From contig CACNLH010000006.1 of assembly GCA_902621205.1 (NCBI GenBank), positions 19,353-83,352 on the forward strand: a stretch of DNA of 64,000 nt, given 5' to 3'. The notes under the pieces were generated by a model. The model saw only the letters and a list, made by a program, of their open reading frames with translations, made no database searches and was not told the DNA's origin. This DNA comes from an uncultured Alphaproteobacteria bacterium. GTDB lineage: Bacteria > Pseudomonadota > Alphaproteobacteria > HIMB59. The translations under genes and the position numbers were made by a program. Shown in pieces: positions 8,335 to 17,510 of the stretch; position 1 is the stretch's first letter; each line of letters begins with the position of its first letter.

Positions 8335-9438
8335 TTATTTATTGAAGGGGAGGTTCGTCATTACAGACTCAACCTCTTCGCCATCAACAAGAAGTGTCTG
8401 TTTTTTTTCTAAACTTTGATATTGGGTTTGAACCATCGCTATTCCAAGACAACAGCCAAAATCTGGACTAAAGCATGCAGCTCTTAGCTCACCTATAATG
8501 TCAGCACCTATTTTTAAAGGTAACGCTTTTGTAATTTCAATTTTATCGAGTTTGAGTTTTAAACCAACTAAAGATCTTTTAACTCCCTCTTTGTGCTGTT
8601 TTTCTAACTCAGCTTTTCCTAAATAATCTATTTTGGGATTGAAAGAAACAAAAGAACCCAAACCACATTCTAATGGGGTATCATTCATATTCATATCATT
8701 TCCAAATGATAATAGCCCACCCTCTATCCTTTCAATTAAATTTGGACAACCTGGTCTTACATTCAAATCTTCACCTTTAGACATAAGGGTATCATAAAGA
8801 TTTAGGCCGATTTCATCATGATCTACATAGATTTCAAATCCTCCTTGTTTGGACCAACCTGATCTTGCAATTAAAAATTTATGATTTTGAAAATCAAATC
8901 TTTTGAAATTGAAAAATTTTAATTTATCTATGTCTTTAAACACTCTTGACATAAGCTCAAATGATTTTGGTCCCTGAACAGCAAGAATGTTAACATTGGG
9001 TTCAGTAATTTCGACATCAAGGTTCATACCAATTGCAATTCCTTTTGCATAAAGAAGCACATCTGTATCTGCTATTGACAGCCACCATGTTTTTTCACCA
9101 ACTTTCATTATCAGTGGATCATTAATAATTTTACCATTGTTATCAACAATTGGAGCGTAATAGCAAAGATAATCTTTTGCTTCAGATAAATCTCTACACG
9201 TAATTAATTGTGTAAGTTTAGCTGCATCAGGTCCATGAATTTGAACTTGTCTCTCGCCAGAAACATCCCAAAGTTGAACATTATTTTTTAGGTGTCTACT
9301 ATCTTCCTCAATACCTTTAAAAGATGCAGGTAAAAGCATGTGATTATAAACTGTGTATGATTGTACACCATATTCCTCAATTCTTTTGGTGTAAGGTGTA
9401 GAGCGAAGTCTCGCACTTTTAGCAATTAAGTGGGTCAT
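8335..9438 (-). CDS. dmdA: Dimethylsulfoniopropionate demethylase, GcvT family
   Basis: Tetrahydrofolate-dependent aminomethyltransferase-fold protein of 367 residues. From memory of the SAR11 DmdA sequence (about 369 residues), the match is close through the whole length: TVYNHMLLP, WDVSGERQVQIHGPDAAKL, LSIADTDVLLYAKGIA, LDVEITEPNVNILAVQGPKSFELM, ARSGWSKQGGFEIYV and CPNLIERIEGGLLSFGND. This is far closer than to glycine cleavage T-protein. DmdA moves a methyl from DMSP to THF, giving methylmercaptopropionate and 5-methyl-THF. It heads a run with an MFS permease, a RidA protein and the TmpA/TmpB pair. A DmdA-like paralogue with another methyl donor is possible. Confidence 0.82.
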   Translation of the reverse strand: MTHLIAKSARLRSTPYTKRIEEYGVQSYTVYNHMLLPASFKGIEEDSRHLKNNVQLWDVSGERQVQIHGPDAAKLTQLITCRDLSEAKDYLCYYAPIVDNNGKIINDPLIMKVGEKTWWLSIADTDVLLYAKGIAIGMNLDVEITEPNVNILAVQGPKSFELMSRVFKDIDKLKFFNFKRFDFQNHKFLIARSGWSKQGGFEIYVDHDEIGLNLYDTLMSKGEDLNVRPGCPNLIERIEGGLLSFGNDMNMNDTPLECGLGSFVSFNPKIDYLGKAELEKQHKEGVKRSLVGLKLKLDKIEITKALPLKIGADIIGELRAACFSPDFGCCLGIAMVQTQYQSLEKKQTLLVDGEEVESVMTNLPFNK

Positions 9439-9490
9439 AAAATTCAGTGTAGTTAATATGTATTCTTGCTACAAAGCAATGATATTATTT

Positions 9491-10558
9491 CTATAAGACA
9501 TTTAGCCCTAAAATAAATATTAAGAAGGTTACTGATACAAGAGATACAAAGCTAAAAGTCATACCAATTAATATAGCAACATATCCCTGATTAAAAATTT
9601 TTCTTAAATTAATAGAGGCTCCAAGGGCTGTAAGAGCTAGACCAAATAGAATTGAAATTAATTTTTCAATCACTGCTAAAAGTTGTATCCATTTCTCATT
9701 ATCAAAAAAGTATAAGTCCATAATTGAGCGAAATATTACAAATAAAATAAAACCTATTATAAAAAGTGGAATTGAATTAATTATTTTAATTAAGACTGAT
9801 TGAGTTTTATTTTTATTTTTTTTTGAAATTGTATTAAAAATTATTAATATTGGTATCAAAGCTAACAGAAATAAATTTCTTATTATTTTTGTTATCGTAG
9901 CTATTTCTAAAGTCTTTTGATTAGGATACAAATCATTATGAACCATAGCAGCAGCTAAAACTTGACTTGTGTCATGAATACTAACACCTAAAAAAATACC
10001 TTTGGCTAAGTCTGTCAAAAAAAATAATTCAACAAAAAAAGGATATGTTAACACAGCTATACTTCCCCATAAAACCACTATTAGTACAGCCACAGCTACA
10101 TCTTGATCTTTTGATTTTAATATCGTTGAGGAAGTCATAATAGCTGTGACACCACAAATGGATGTGCCAATTGCTAATAATTTTGATAAGTCTTTTTGAG
10201 TTGGCCAAATTTTTTTTATTAAATAATATGTCAGAAAAATGGATAAAATCGTAATAATTATGACAAATATAGACTCTATACTGACTCTCCATAAATCGGT
10301 CAAACTTATCTTAATGCCCAACAAGACAATTGCTAATTGAAGTATATTTTTCTTAATAAATTCTCGACCCTCAACAATGTTAGAAGTAAAAGTGAATATA
10401 TTAAAAAAAAATATTCCTAATATCAAAGATAAGAGACTTAATGGCAATAATTTTAAATTAAAGACATATTCTAGTGGTTGTTTTAAAAATATAGCTAGTA
10501 GATATATAAATACTATTAAAATAACACCTGATATGCTTTTATTTAACATGAGGCTCAT
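9491..10558 (-). CDS. YeiH-family putative sulfate/sulfite exporter
   Basis: Membrane protein of 355 residues with about 10 segments, of the YeiH (PSE, conserved hypothetical protein 698) family. Family-typical blocks are QLAIVLLGIKISLTDLW, IGTSICGVTAI, FLGVSIHDTSQVLAAAM and the C-terminal FGLALTALGASINLRKI. Members are proposed to export sulfite or sulfonate-derived anions, though direct proof is sparse. It lies 52 bases upstream of dmdA in the same direction. Sulfur released by DMSP-derived methanethiol oxidation would give such an exporter a purpose, but this is inference. Confidence 0.8.
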   Translation of the reverse strand: MSLMLNKSISGVILIVFIYLLAIFLKQPLEYVFNLKLLPLSLLSLILGIFFFNIFTFTSNIVEGREFIKKNILQLAIVLLGIKISLTDLWRVSIESIFVIIITILSIFLTYYLIKKIWPTQKDLSKLLAIGTSICGVTAIMTSSTILKSKDQDVAVAVLIVVLWGSIAVLTYPFFVELFFLTDLAKGIFLGVSIHDTSQVLAAAMVHNDLYPNQKTLEIATITKIIRNLFLLALIPILIIFNTISKKNKNKTQSVLIKIINSIPLFIIGFILFVIFRSIMDLYFFDNEKWIQLLAVIEKLISILFGLALTALGASINLRKIFNQGYVAILIGMTFSFVSLVSVTFLIFILGLNVL

Positions 10559-10610
10559 AAATTAAAAAATGTTAGTTAGAGTTATTTGAGAGAATAATTC
10601 AATTTTAGTC

Positions 10611-11504
10611 TTACTCTCTTGCGCCACTTCTATGTTGTTGAATTCGGTGTCCAAAAGATTGAGAAACTCTGTCAAAAATAATTGCCAAAGCAACAATCGC
10701 TAAACCATTAAATAGGCCCATTGCAAAATATTGGTTTGTAATTGCTTTTAATACTGGTTGTCCTAGACCTTTGACACCAATCATAGACGCAATAACAACC
10801 ATCGCTAGTGCCATCATGATAGTTTGATTTATTCCAGCAAAAATTGTTGGAAGAGCCAAAGGTAGCTGAATTTGAAACAATTTTTGTCTAGGGTTAGCTC
10901 CAAAAGCATCTGCTGCTTCTAAAACTTCACTATCAACTTCTCTTATTCCTAAATTGGTAAGTCTTATAATAGGAGGTATTGCATAAATAACCACTGCTAA
11001 TAAACCTGGTATTTTACCAATACCTAATAACATAACTACAGGAATCAAATAAACAAAGCTAGGCATTGTCTGCATAACGTCTAAGATCGGTGTACAGATT
11101 CTTTGAGCGCGCTCAGATTTTGCCATCATCACACCAACTGGGATACCAATTCCAATTGAAAGTAACGTGCAAACACCAATAATACTTACTGTTGACATGG
11201 TGTCTTCCCACATTCCAAAAATTCCAATTAAAAGAAAAGCAAATAAAGAACCAATAGTTACTGATATTTTTCTACTACCAAAGTAAATTATAGCTAAAAA
11301 ACAAATGAGGACTAAAGGCCAAGGAGAGTTTTGTAATAACTTCTCAAACCAGACTAGAAAATATAGTACTGGATCGAAAACTGCCTCGATATTATCACCA
11401 TACTCTCTGGAAAAAGCCCTATAAGACGTATCAAATCCCTTTTTAATAAAACGAAGAGTTTCTCGACTTAATTCAGGAAATTCAGTTAAAAATAATTTTT
11501 CCAT
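10611..11504 (-). CDS. proW: Glycine betaine/proline ABC transporter permease
   Basis: ABC permease of the ProW/OpuAB type, about 297 residues. After an N-terminal hydrophilic part come six to seven membrane segments. The binding-protein-dependent permease signature is at EAADAFGANPRQKLFQIQLPLALPTIFAGINQ. The ATG at 11504 is chosen because a TTG at 11552 would fall just past a strong stem-loop (11526-11549) and add residues encoded within it. It is the third gene of a minus-strand operon (ATPase, binding protein, permease). It forms the membrane channel for a quaternary-amine osmolyte such as glycine betaine. Confidence 0.88.
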   Translation of the reverse strand: MEKLFLTEFPELSRETLRFIKKGFDTSYRAFSREYGDNIEAVFDPVLYFLVWFEKLLQNSPWPLVLICFLAIIYFGSRKISVTIGSLFAFLLIGIFGMWEDTMSTVSIIGVCTLLSIGIGIPVGVMMAKSERAQRICTPILDVMQTMPSFVYLIPVVMLLGIGKIPGLLAVVIYAIPPIIRLTNLGIREVDSEVLEAADAFGANPRQKLFQIQLPLALPTIFAGINQTIMMALAMVVIASMIGVKGLGQPVLKAITNQYFAMGLFNGLAIVALAIIFDRVSQSFGHRIQQHRSGARE

Positions 11505-11525
11505 AAAGTAAAAGTAGTTATGTAA

Positions 11526-11549
11526 AGAAGTGGGCAAAAGCCCACTTCT
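11526..11549 (-). terminator. Intercistronic hairpin between proX and proW
   Basis: AGAAGTGGGC and GCCCACTTCT form a perfect 10-bp stem with a 4-base loop. It lies 19 bases after the binding-protein stop and 22 bases before the permease ATG. It lacks a long T-run, so it probably protects the 3' end of the proX message or terminates only partly, giving more binding protein than permease. Confidence 0.75.
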
Positions 11550-11567
11550 CAAATTAAAGAATAAATA

Positions 11568-12557
11568 TTACAGTGCGTTAAGAACGTCTAATTGAACGTT
11601 AAACGGAACCCAACTTTTCCACTCACCATAGTTTTGCAAGAAATAGATAGCAGTATCTTCACCAGAAGCTTGATTATCATCTTTCCAAGCTAAAAGTTCG
11701 TTTACGACTGAGTTAGGTAATGCTCTCTTTGAGATATAATCCATTCCTGGGCCAGTTGAATTTTTAAAGTTATCTGTAACAACTGTAAACACTGATGAAA
11801 CAACCCATGAATTTTTCTGTGGATCAGCGCAACCCTCTTGAGAGGTACAAGTACTCCACTCGTCAAAGTCATGAGGTACTCCAAAGTCAAGTTTTTTCAT
11901 TGGATACTTTCCTAAAATCGCTGTTGGTGCCCAGTAATAACCAAGCCAACCCTCGCCTTTTTCATATGCTTCAGCGATAGAACCAGCAAGAGCTCCGCCT
12001 GAACCAGGATCTACAAGGTTAAATCCTTTTCCTTCACCGTCATAAGCTTGGAATAAGTTACCAGTACTTATTTGGCAGTTCCAACCTGATGGACAGGTAT
12101 AAAGAGCAGCGCCATCTCCCTCTGGATGAGGAAATAAATCAGGTCTTGCTAAAGCATCTTCAACTGTGACGATGTCAGGGTTTGCATCAGCTAAGTACTG
12201 AGGAATCCACCATCCTTCTTCACCAGTGTCTGATAATACTTCAGCAGCGTAGTGAAGTCTTCCTTCAGCAGTAGCTGCGTCTAAAGCAATACGAACAGAA
12301 TTGATCCATAATTCAGGAGCAATATCTGGCTCGCCTTTTTCCATCATTGATGTAGCTGTTGGCATTGTATCTCCAGGAACAAGCTCAACATCACACCCGT
12401 AAGCATTTTCTAATATTAATTTATCAACGTGGGCAAACATTTCGGCGGATGCCCAGTTCATTTCAGCGATTGTGATTGTCCCACAATCAGCTTTTGCAAC
12501 TGAGTTAATTCCAAATAATAGAACTGAGCTCAGAAGTATTTTTTTTATAGAGTTCAT
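11568..12557 (-). CDS. proX: Glycine betaine ABC transporter substrate-binding protein
   Basis: Periplasmic solute-binding protein of the OpuAC/ProX family, about 329 residues. The ATG at 12557 follows a strong GGGAGGATG ribosome site and begins a clear signal peptide (MNSIKKILLSSVLLFGINSVAKA). Longer versions of the frame only add untranslated leader. The mature start CGTITIAEMNWASAEMF and the PDIAPELWINS block match the family, and several Trp/Tyr residues could form the aromatic box for a trimethylammonium group. It is the second gene of the ATPase-binding protein-permease operon. Confidence 0.9.
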   Translation of the reverse strand: MNSIKKILLSSVLLFGINSVAKADCGTITIAEMNWASAEMFAHVDKLILENAYGCDVELVPGDTMPTATSMMEKGEPDIAPELWINSVRIALDAATAEGRLHYAAEVLSDTGEEGWWIPQYLADANPDIVTVEDALARPDLFPHPEGDGAALYTCPSGWNCQISTGNLFQAYDGEGKGFNLVDPGSGGALAGSIAEAYEKGEGWLGYYWAPTAILGKYPMKKLDFGVPHDFDEWSTCTSQEGCADPQKNSWVVSSVFTVVTDNFKNSTGPGMDYISKRALPNSVVNELLAWKDDNQASGEDTAIYFLQNYGEWKSWVPFNVQLDVLNAL

Positions 12558-12671
12558 TACATCCTCCCTGATATAAAAGCCTAGGATAACATTCCTATAT
12601 TGCATTAACAGTGAAAAAATCCTAAAAAATGGAAGCCAAATGCCGCAAAAAATAGAAAATTGTTAATTTAG

Positions 12672-13694
12672 CTATCTTTTTAGTATTTCAGAGAGTCTTT
12701 TTGTTGATAAATAGCCTATATCGTCATTATTTTTATTTTTGACTATCAGGCAATTTGGCTTATCAGAAATAACTTTATCAATAAATCTATCGATAAAATC
12801 ATCTTGATCTACAAACATAGCGTTATCTCTGTCTTGTCCATTTAGTTCTGACATAATGTGTTTTGCTTTAATTACCCTAGCTCTATTTACGTCCTCAACA
12901 AAATCTTTTACATATTGTGTCTTTGGACTTAATAAAATATCTGCGGGGATACCCTCTTGATCCATTATACCATCTTTTAATATTGCAATTCGATCCCCAA
13001 TTTTTAAAGCTTCATCTAGGTCATGAGTAATAAATACAACTGTTTTATGAAGTTCGTCTTGTAACTCCAACAAAATATCTTGCATATCTTTTCTAATTAG
13101 AGGGTCAAGAGCGCTAAAAGCTTCATCCATAAGCAAGATCTCCCCATCGTTAGTAAGAGCTCTTGCGAGTCCTACACGTTGCTGCATGCCACCAGATAAA
13201 TGTTGAGGATATTTTTCCTCATATCCGGATAATCCAACACGATCAATCCATCTTCGTGCCCTAGTATTTGCCTCTTTTTCATCAATATTTTGAATATGAA
13301 GGCCAAACATTGTATTTTCCAAAACCGTCTTATGAGGCAACAAAGCAAAACGCTGAAATACCATAGCAGTTTTTGTTCTTCTGAAATTTCTTAAATTTTC
13401 ATCGTTCATTTTTAAAACATCATCACCATCAACGACTACACTGCCGTCTGTAGGTTCTATTAATCTATTTATATGTCTTATTAATGTAGACTTACCTGAG
13501 CCAGAAAGGCCCATTACAACTTGAATTGATTTTTCTTTAATATCTAGATTTATATCTTTTAGACCCAGAACATGATTGTGTTTTTCTAAGAGTTCATCTT
13601 TATTGACGCCATCTTTTACTTGCTCTAACGCAGACTTCGGGTTTTTACCAAAAATTTTATATAAGTTTTTAATTTGAATTTTTATTTCAGACAT
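12672..13694 (-). CDS. proV: Glycine betaine/proline ABC transporter ATPase
   Basis: ABC ATPase of 340 residues, first gene of the betaine uptake operon. Visible are Walker A (GLSGSGKST), the Q-loop (MVFQRFALLPHKTV), the ABC signature (LSGGMQQRVGLARAL), Walker B (ILLMDEAFSALDP) and the H-loop His (FITHDLDEA). An extra C-terminal stretch of about 80 residues occupies the position of the CBS pair that senses ionic strength in OpuA/ProV, but it is short and degenerate. The long N-terminal extension before Walker A (about 60 residues) is typical of ProV. It energises uptake of osmolytes or betaine used as carbon and nitrogen source. Confidence 0.93.
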   Translation of the reverse strand: MSEIKIQIKNLYKIFGKNPKSALEQVKDGVNKDELLEKHNHVLGLKDINLDIKEKSIQVVMGLSGSGKSTLIRHINRLIEPTDGSVVVDGDDVLKMNDENLRNFRRTKTAMVFQRFALLPHKTVLENTMFGLHIQNIDEKEANTRARRWIDRVGLSGYEEKYPQHLSGGMQQRVGLARALTNDGEILLMDEAFSALDPLIRKDMQDILLELQDELHKTVVFITHDLDEALKIGDRIAILKDGIMDQEGIPADILLSPKTQYVKDFVEDVNRARVIKAKHIMSELNGQDRDNAMFVDQDDFIDRFIDKVISDKPNCLIVKNKNNDDIGYLSTKRLSEILKR

Positions 13695-13810
13695 TTTTTA
13701 GAGAAGATTCATGAAATTTAATCATTTATATAAATACTCTGTCCTCCAAGTATTAGTTATTTAAACATTTGAAACATAATCATGCAAATTAATTTTAAAT
13801 ATATAAAAAG

Positions 13811-14395
13811 TTACTTTTTTGTAACGGCATATGGCGCAAAAGTATTATCTGTTTTTTTGGATTTAGATTGAATATTTTTTGCAGGTATACCAACCATTAT
13901 CCCCCCTTTTGGGACATCTTTAGTTACAACAGCATTAGATCCAATTCGAGCACAACTTTTTATAATTATTGGTCCTAATATCTGTGCCCCAGAGCCAACA
14001 ATCACATCGTCTTCAAGAGTAGGATGACGTTTCACACCAACTTGTTCTGATGATTTAACAGCAGGCATGATACCTCCTAATGTGACACCGTGATAGATAG
14101 TTACATTATCTCCAATTTCAGCAGTTTCTCCAATAACAACTCCCATCCCATGATCAATAAAAAAATTTTTTCCAATTTTAGCAGCAGGATGAATTTCTAT
14201 ACCAGTTAAAAATCTTGATAATTGAGAGATCATTCTTCCTAATAATTTCAAATTTAGTGACCAGATAAAATTTGCTATACGATGGAAGAAAACAGCTTTT
14301 ACACCAGGATAGGTTAATATCACTAATAACAATGAAGTTGCGGCAGGATCTCTTGCCTTTACTGACTCAAAATACTTCATTAAATTTTCAAACAT
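13811..14395 (-). CDS. cysE: Serine O-acetyltransferase
   Basis: Serine acetyltransferase of 194 residues, of the short EpsC-like CysE type that lacks the long N-terminal helical domain of the E. coli enzyme. It makes O-acetylserine from serine and acetyl-CoA, the first step of cysteine synthesis. The left-handed beta-helix is visible as hexapeptide repeats around [22 protein letters not shown] and IYHGVTLGG, with the catalytic His in the DHGMG block. It is monocistronic, 116 bases from proV and divergent from a GNAT gene. Confidence 0.93.
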   Translation of the reverse strand: MFENLMKYFESVKARDPAATSLLLVILTYPGVKAVFFHRIANFIWSLNLKLLGRMISQLSRFLTGIEIHPAAKIGKNFFIDHGMGVVIGETAEIGDNVTIYHGVTLGGIMPAVKSSEQVGVKRHPTLEDDVIVGSGAQILGPIIIKSCARIGSNAVVTKDVPKGGIMVGIPAKNIQSKSKKTDNTFAPYAVTKK

Positions 14396-14485
14396 TAATA
14401 TACAGATAAGACTTATCCTACTAAGATCAAGCTTTTATTGAATAATTATGTAAATGATTGAAATTAATTGTTAGATTAATATTGA

Positions 14486-14914
14486 ATGTTCACTATTGAA
14501 AAACCTAAAGAAATCCATCTTAATAGTTGGAAAGATATCATTAATGAAAGTGCATCATCAAATTCTTTTCAGTTTAAAGAAGTAAATTTCAGCCTATTTT
14601 GGACGTGCATATTTCGAGATGATTATTTTGCGTTTGCTGCAAAAAACGACAATAAATTTATGGGAATTGTTGTAGCTAAAATCAACGAAACTTATTATGA
14701 GAAGAATATAGTATTGGACGTTTTGTATGTTTTACAAGATTTTAGAAAAATTGGTGTTGCGAGAGCATTAATGAACAAAATTGAAGAAATAGCAAAAGAA
14801 AAAAATCTTGATCTGATAATTAAAGGTGTAGAAAAAAGTAACTTACTCGCTCAGAAACTTTTTAAAAATTATGCTGTTGTAAACAGAACAAGATACTTAA
14901 AAAAGCATAATTGA
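14486..14914 (+). CDS. GNAT family N-acetyltransferase
   Basis: Small acetyltransferase of 142 residues. The acetyl-CoA-binding motif A is visible as LDVLYVLQDFRKIGVARALMNKIEEIA, with a slightly altered Q/RxxGxG/A core, followed by LDLIIKGVEKSNLLAQKLFKNYAV, typical of the last part of the GNAT fold. The substrate is not evident. It is divergently oriented from cysE with a 90-base gap, and a small membrane peptide gene may follow it. Confidence 0.8.
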   Translation: MFTIEKPKEIHLNSWKDIINESASSNSFQFKEVNFSLFWTCIFRDDYFAFAAKNDNKFMGIVVAKINETYYEKNIVLDVLYVLQDFRKIGVARALMNKIEEIAKEKNLDLIIKGVEKSNLLAQKLFKNYAVVNRTRYLKKHN

Positions 14915-14945
14915 TTTTAATAAATAATTATTATATTTAAATATT

Positions 14946-15086
14946 ATGGGAGATCCGAATAAAAATGGCGAAAACTACGATAAGAACAATAGATGGGTAT
15001 GGATTATCATTGTTTTAATTACTCTGAGTTCCATCTATGTGATGTCTAAAATATTTATTCAGACACCTTGGCAGTATCTGTCGTAG
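14946..15086 (+). CDS. Possible 46-residue single-pass membrane peptide
   Basis: A short ORF with a hydrophilic N-terminus (MGDPNKNGENYDKNNR) followed by one membrane span (WVWIIIVLITLSSIYVMSKIF). It starts 32 bases after the GNAT gene and overlaps the 3' end of the converging SbmA-like gene by about 32 bases. No clear Shine-Dalgarno precedes it. The clean polar-then-hydrophobic layout suggests a real membrane microprotein, but there is no recognised family. Confidence 0.4.
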   Translation: MGDPNKNGENYDKNNRWVWIIIVLITLSSIYVMSKIFIQTPWQYLS

Positions 15087-16065
15087 ACTTAAGTTTTCTC
15101 TCAAATTCTCTTAATCTTTTGTAAACACTTGCAAGCTCAATAATTGTTGGCCATGATTTTAACAAGTACTGCATTGATCCCTCAACCCTGCCAAAAGCAC
15201 GAATAATTTGTTGCATAACACCAAGGGTAATAATACCTGCAACAATTGCAGGAGCTAAAAATACATAAGCACTTAAAACATTAGCCTGCAAATAAGCAAT
15301 TCTTCCAATATTAAAGTACAAGTACCGTATATATGAGAGAAAATGAATTTTTCTTACATCATCAAATAATTCTTCTATTGTTTTTGGACGAATAGTTTCA
15401 TCATCTTCAGCAATAACTAAAACTTTTCTGTAAGCTGCCTCTTGTTTTTGTAAATCATATTCTACACCAACAAGTCTGAGAATTATTCCAAGGAGTATTA
15501 AAAAAACTGTTCCACCAACTGACCAAATTAATGCACCAACAACTAAACCATACTCCCAATCGCCAAAAAAGAATATCGGAATACCAGCACTAAGCCCTAA
15601 TAAGATTGGAAGAAATTGTACAATTATCATTACCGACTCAATTAAGCTTGTTCCAAGACCTTCCATAATTCTACCAAACTTAATGGTGTCCTCTTGAACT
15701 CTTTGAGCAGCACCTTCGATTGTACGGGCATAGTTATAAACACTGTGATACCACTCAACCATAGCGGTTCTCCATCTAAATAAGAAATGTGCAGTGAAAA
15801 AACTTACCAAAACTGCAATAGCCACATATATACCTGCAAGTGTTATAAAAGATAGTAAGCCCGCCCAATATTCTTCAATTGTAATTGAATTTGGCTCAGC
15901 AAGTGCTTTTTGAATCATGTCATAGAAAGTGCCAAACCACTCATTAATCCTAACATCAATTTCTACTTGCACCCAAAGACTGCCTAATATGGCAGCTGAT
16001 CCTGCCCATGCCCATAGAAACCATTTTCTTGAGTTAAAAAATCTAAACATTTTATTTCGCAACAA
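15055..16065 (-). CDS. SbmA/BacA-like peptide transporter
   Basis: Membrane protein of 336 residues of the SbmA/BacA family, which takes up peptides, antimicrobial peptides and related compounds across the inner membrane using the proton gradient. Typical features are FNSRKWFLWAWAGSAAI at the start, the W-rich LFRWRTAMVEWYHSVYNYARTIEGAAQRVQEDT block, and the C-terminal GRVEGSMQYLLKSWPTIIELASVYKRLREFE. There are about 7-8 membrane segments. It is shorter than E. coli SbmA (406), mainly at the N-terminus. The gene stands alone. BacA-type proteins are common in alphaproteobacteria. Confidence 0.88.
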   Translation of the reverse strand: MLRNKMFRFFNSRKWFLWAWAGSAAILGSLWVQVEIDVRINEWFGTFYDMIQKALAEPNSITIEEYWAGLLSFITLAGIYVAIAVLVSFFTAHFLFRWRTAMVEWYHSVYNYARTIEGAAQRVQEDTIKFGRIMEGLGTSLIESVMIIVQFLPILLGLSAGIPIFFFGDWEYGLVVGALIWSVGGTVFLILLGIILRLVGVEYDLQKQEAAYRKVLVIAEDDETIRPKTIEELFDDVRKIHFLSYIRYLYFNIGRIAYLQANVLSAYVFLAPAIVAGIITLGVMQQIIRAFGRVEGSMQYLLKSWPTIIELASVYKRLREFERKLKSTTDTAKVSE

Positions 16066-16141
16066 TAATTGAAAAATTAGAGTTTTTGAAGACCTAAAAG
16101 TGCTTCAATACGCTTAATTTATTTAAATCCTCCAATGCCTA

Positions 16142-16147
16142 TATAAT
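16142..16147 (+). promoter_or_regulatory. Pribnow box placing transcription start at the ATG of the CBS gene
   Basis: A perfect TATAAT ends exactly six bases before the ATG at 16154, so the predicted +1 falls on the start codon and the mRNA would be leaderless. No strong -35 hexamer and no Shine-Dalgarno are seen. Confidence 0.6.
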
Positions 16148-16153
16148 ACTCTC

Positions 16154-16630
16154 ATGCCAAGCATTAAGGATATTAAAAAGATTAAACTTAATGATGAATA
16201 TATATTTTTTGGTCCTGAGTCTATAGTAAGTGAAATTGCAGATAGTATGGATATGAAAAATATAGGGGCTGTTCCTATACTGAATGAACAAAAAATATTA
16301 CTTGGTGTTGTTTCAGAAAGAGACATAGTCAGAAAATGTGTCAAAGACGGTAGAGACCCAGATTTGGTCACAGCATCAGATATTATGACATCAGAAATTA
16401 TAACTGTGGACTTAAAAACCTCCTCAGAAATTGCAATAAAAATTATGGGAGAAAATAACATCAGGCACCTACCAGTAGTAGATGATCAAAATAAATTAAT
16501 AAATTTTATTTCTCATAGAGACCTTATAAGCTCTGTTAGAGATAGCACAAAACTAAATATAATTTTAATTACATTTATATGTATGATTATTCCGATAGTT
16601 TTTTTAGTTAAGTCATTTGGCTGGATATGA
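16154..16630 (+). CDS. CBS-domain protein with C-terminal membrane anchor
   Basis: Protein of 158 residues with two CBS motifs: residues about 10-60 (IVSEIADSMDMKNIGAVPILNEQKILLGVVSERDIVR) and about 75-130 (IMTSEIITVDLKTSSEIAIKIMGENNIRHLPVVD, ending LINFISHRDLI). CBS pairs bind adenosine nucleotides and act as energy or redox sensors. The last 22 residues form a hydrophobic helix (IILITFICMIIPIVFLV), which would tether it to the membrane. The 3' end overlaps rmlA by 4 bases, so the two are probably coupled. The translation start is likely leaderless. Confidence 0.85.
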   Translation: MPSIKDIKKIKLNDEYIFFGPESIVSEIADSMDMKNIGAVPILNEQKILLGVVSERDIVRKCVKDGRDPDLVTASDIMTSEIITVDLKTSSEIAIKIMGENNIRHLPVVDDQNKLINFISHRDLISSVRDSTKLNIILITFICMIIPIVFLVKSFGWI

Positions 16631-17508
16631 AAACTAAAGGTATTATTCTTGCTGCTGGTAAGGGCACAAGATTAATGCCCGCAACAATACCTGCCTCAAA
16701 ACCATTATTACCTCTTTACGATAAACCTATGATTTATTATCCACTCGAGACTTTAGTAAGATTAGGAATTAAAGATATATTATTTATTGTTCAAGAGGAT
16801 GACCTTACAATATTCAAAAAAACATTTGGAACAGGATCAGTGGTTGGTCTTAATTTTTCTTATGAAGTCCAAAAAATTCAAAGGGGAATAGCAGATGCTT
16901 ACTTTATTGCTGAAAAATTTTTAGACGGCAGTCCATCAGTATTAGCATTAAGTGATAATGTTTTTCTTGGAAAAAATTATTTTGACTATGCAAATTCTGC
17001 TCTTCTTAAGATGCAAGAGAACGGTGGAAGTGTATTTGGATTACCAGTTCCAGATCCAGAAAAATTTGGTGTTATTGAATTAGATAACAATAAAAATATT
17101 GTTGGCATTGAAGAAAAACCATCAAAGCCTAAAAGTAATTTGATTATTCCTGGTTTATATTTTTTTGACTCCAATGCGTCAAAATTTGCAAAAACACTCA
17201 AACCATCAAACAGAGGCGAATTAGAAATAACTGATTTAATTAAAATATATTTATCTGAAAAAAAACTTGCTTTAGAAATTTTAGATGACTCAATTGTTTG
17301 GCATGATACTGGAAATGCAAAGGCCCTTCTAGAGGCAGCACAAAAAGTAAAATTATATGAACAAAATAACGATGTAAAAATTGGCTCTTATGAAATAGCT
17401 TCGTACGAACAAGGCTTTATAAATAAAAGTAATTTAAATGATATTGCAGAAAAATTAATCAAGTCTGATTATGGACAATATATCAAAGAATATCTAACTC
17501 GAAATTAA
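16627..17508 (+). CDS. rmlA: Glucose-1-phosphate thymidylyltransferase-like nucleotidyltransferase
   Basis: Sugar-phosphate nucleotidyltransferase of 293 residues. It matches RmlA along its length: GIILAAGKGTRLMPAT (nucleotide-binding Gly-rich loop with RL), SKPLLPLYDKPMIYYPLETL, VLALSDNVFLG (metal Asp), PDPEKFGVIE, EEKPSKPKSN, GLYFFD, PSNRGELEITDL and the C-terminal IVWHDTGNAKALLEA. RmlA makes dTDP-glucose from dTTP and glucose-1-phosphate for deoxysugar synthesis. No rmlBCD genes are adjacent, so the product could feed another pathway. The frame overlaps the CBS-domain gene by 4 bases. Confidence 0.88.
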   Translation: MKTKGIILAAGKGTRLMPATIPASKPLLPLYDKPMIYYPLETLVRLGIKDILFIVQEDDLTIFKKTFGTGSVVGLNFSYEVQKIQRGIADAYFIAEKFLDGSPSVLALSDNVFLGKNYFDYANSALLKMQENGGSVFGLPVPDPEKFGVIELDNNKNIVGIEEKPSKPKSNLIIPGLYFFDSNASKFAKTLKPSNRGELEITDLIKIYLSEKKLALEILDDSIVWHDTGNAKALLEAAQKVKLYEQNNDVKIGSYEIASYEQGFINKSNLNDIAEKLIKSDYGQYIKEYLTRN

Positions 17509-17510
17509 TC

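Noticed and set aside
11505..11552. TTG start at 11552 for the ProW permease
   Set aside because: It would translate through the perfect hairpin at 11526-11549 and add residues not seen in the family. ATG at 11504 fits better.
12558..12605. Longer N-terminus of the betaine-binding protein
   Set aside because: It would precede the strong ribosome site GGGAGGATG and the signal peptide, so it is untranslated leader.
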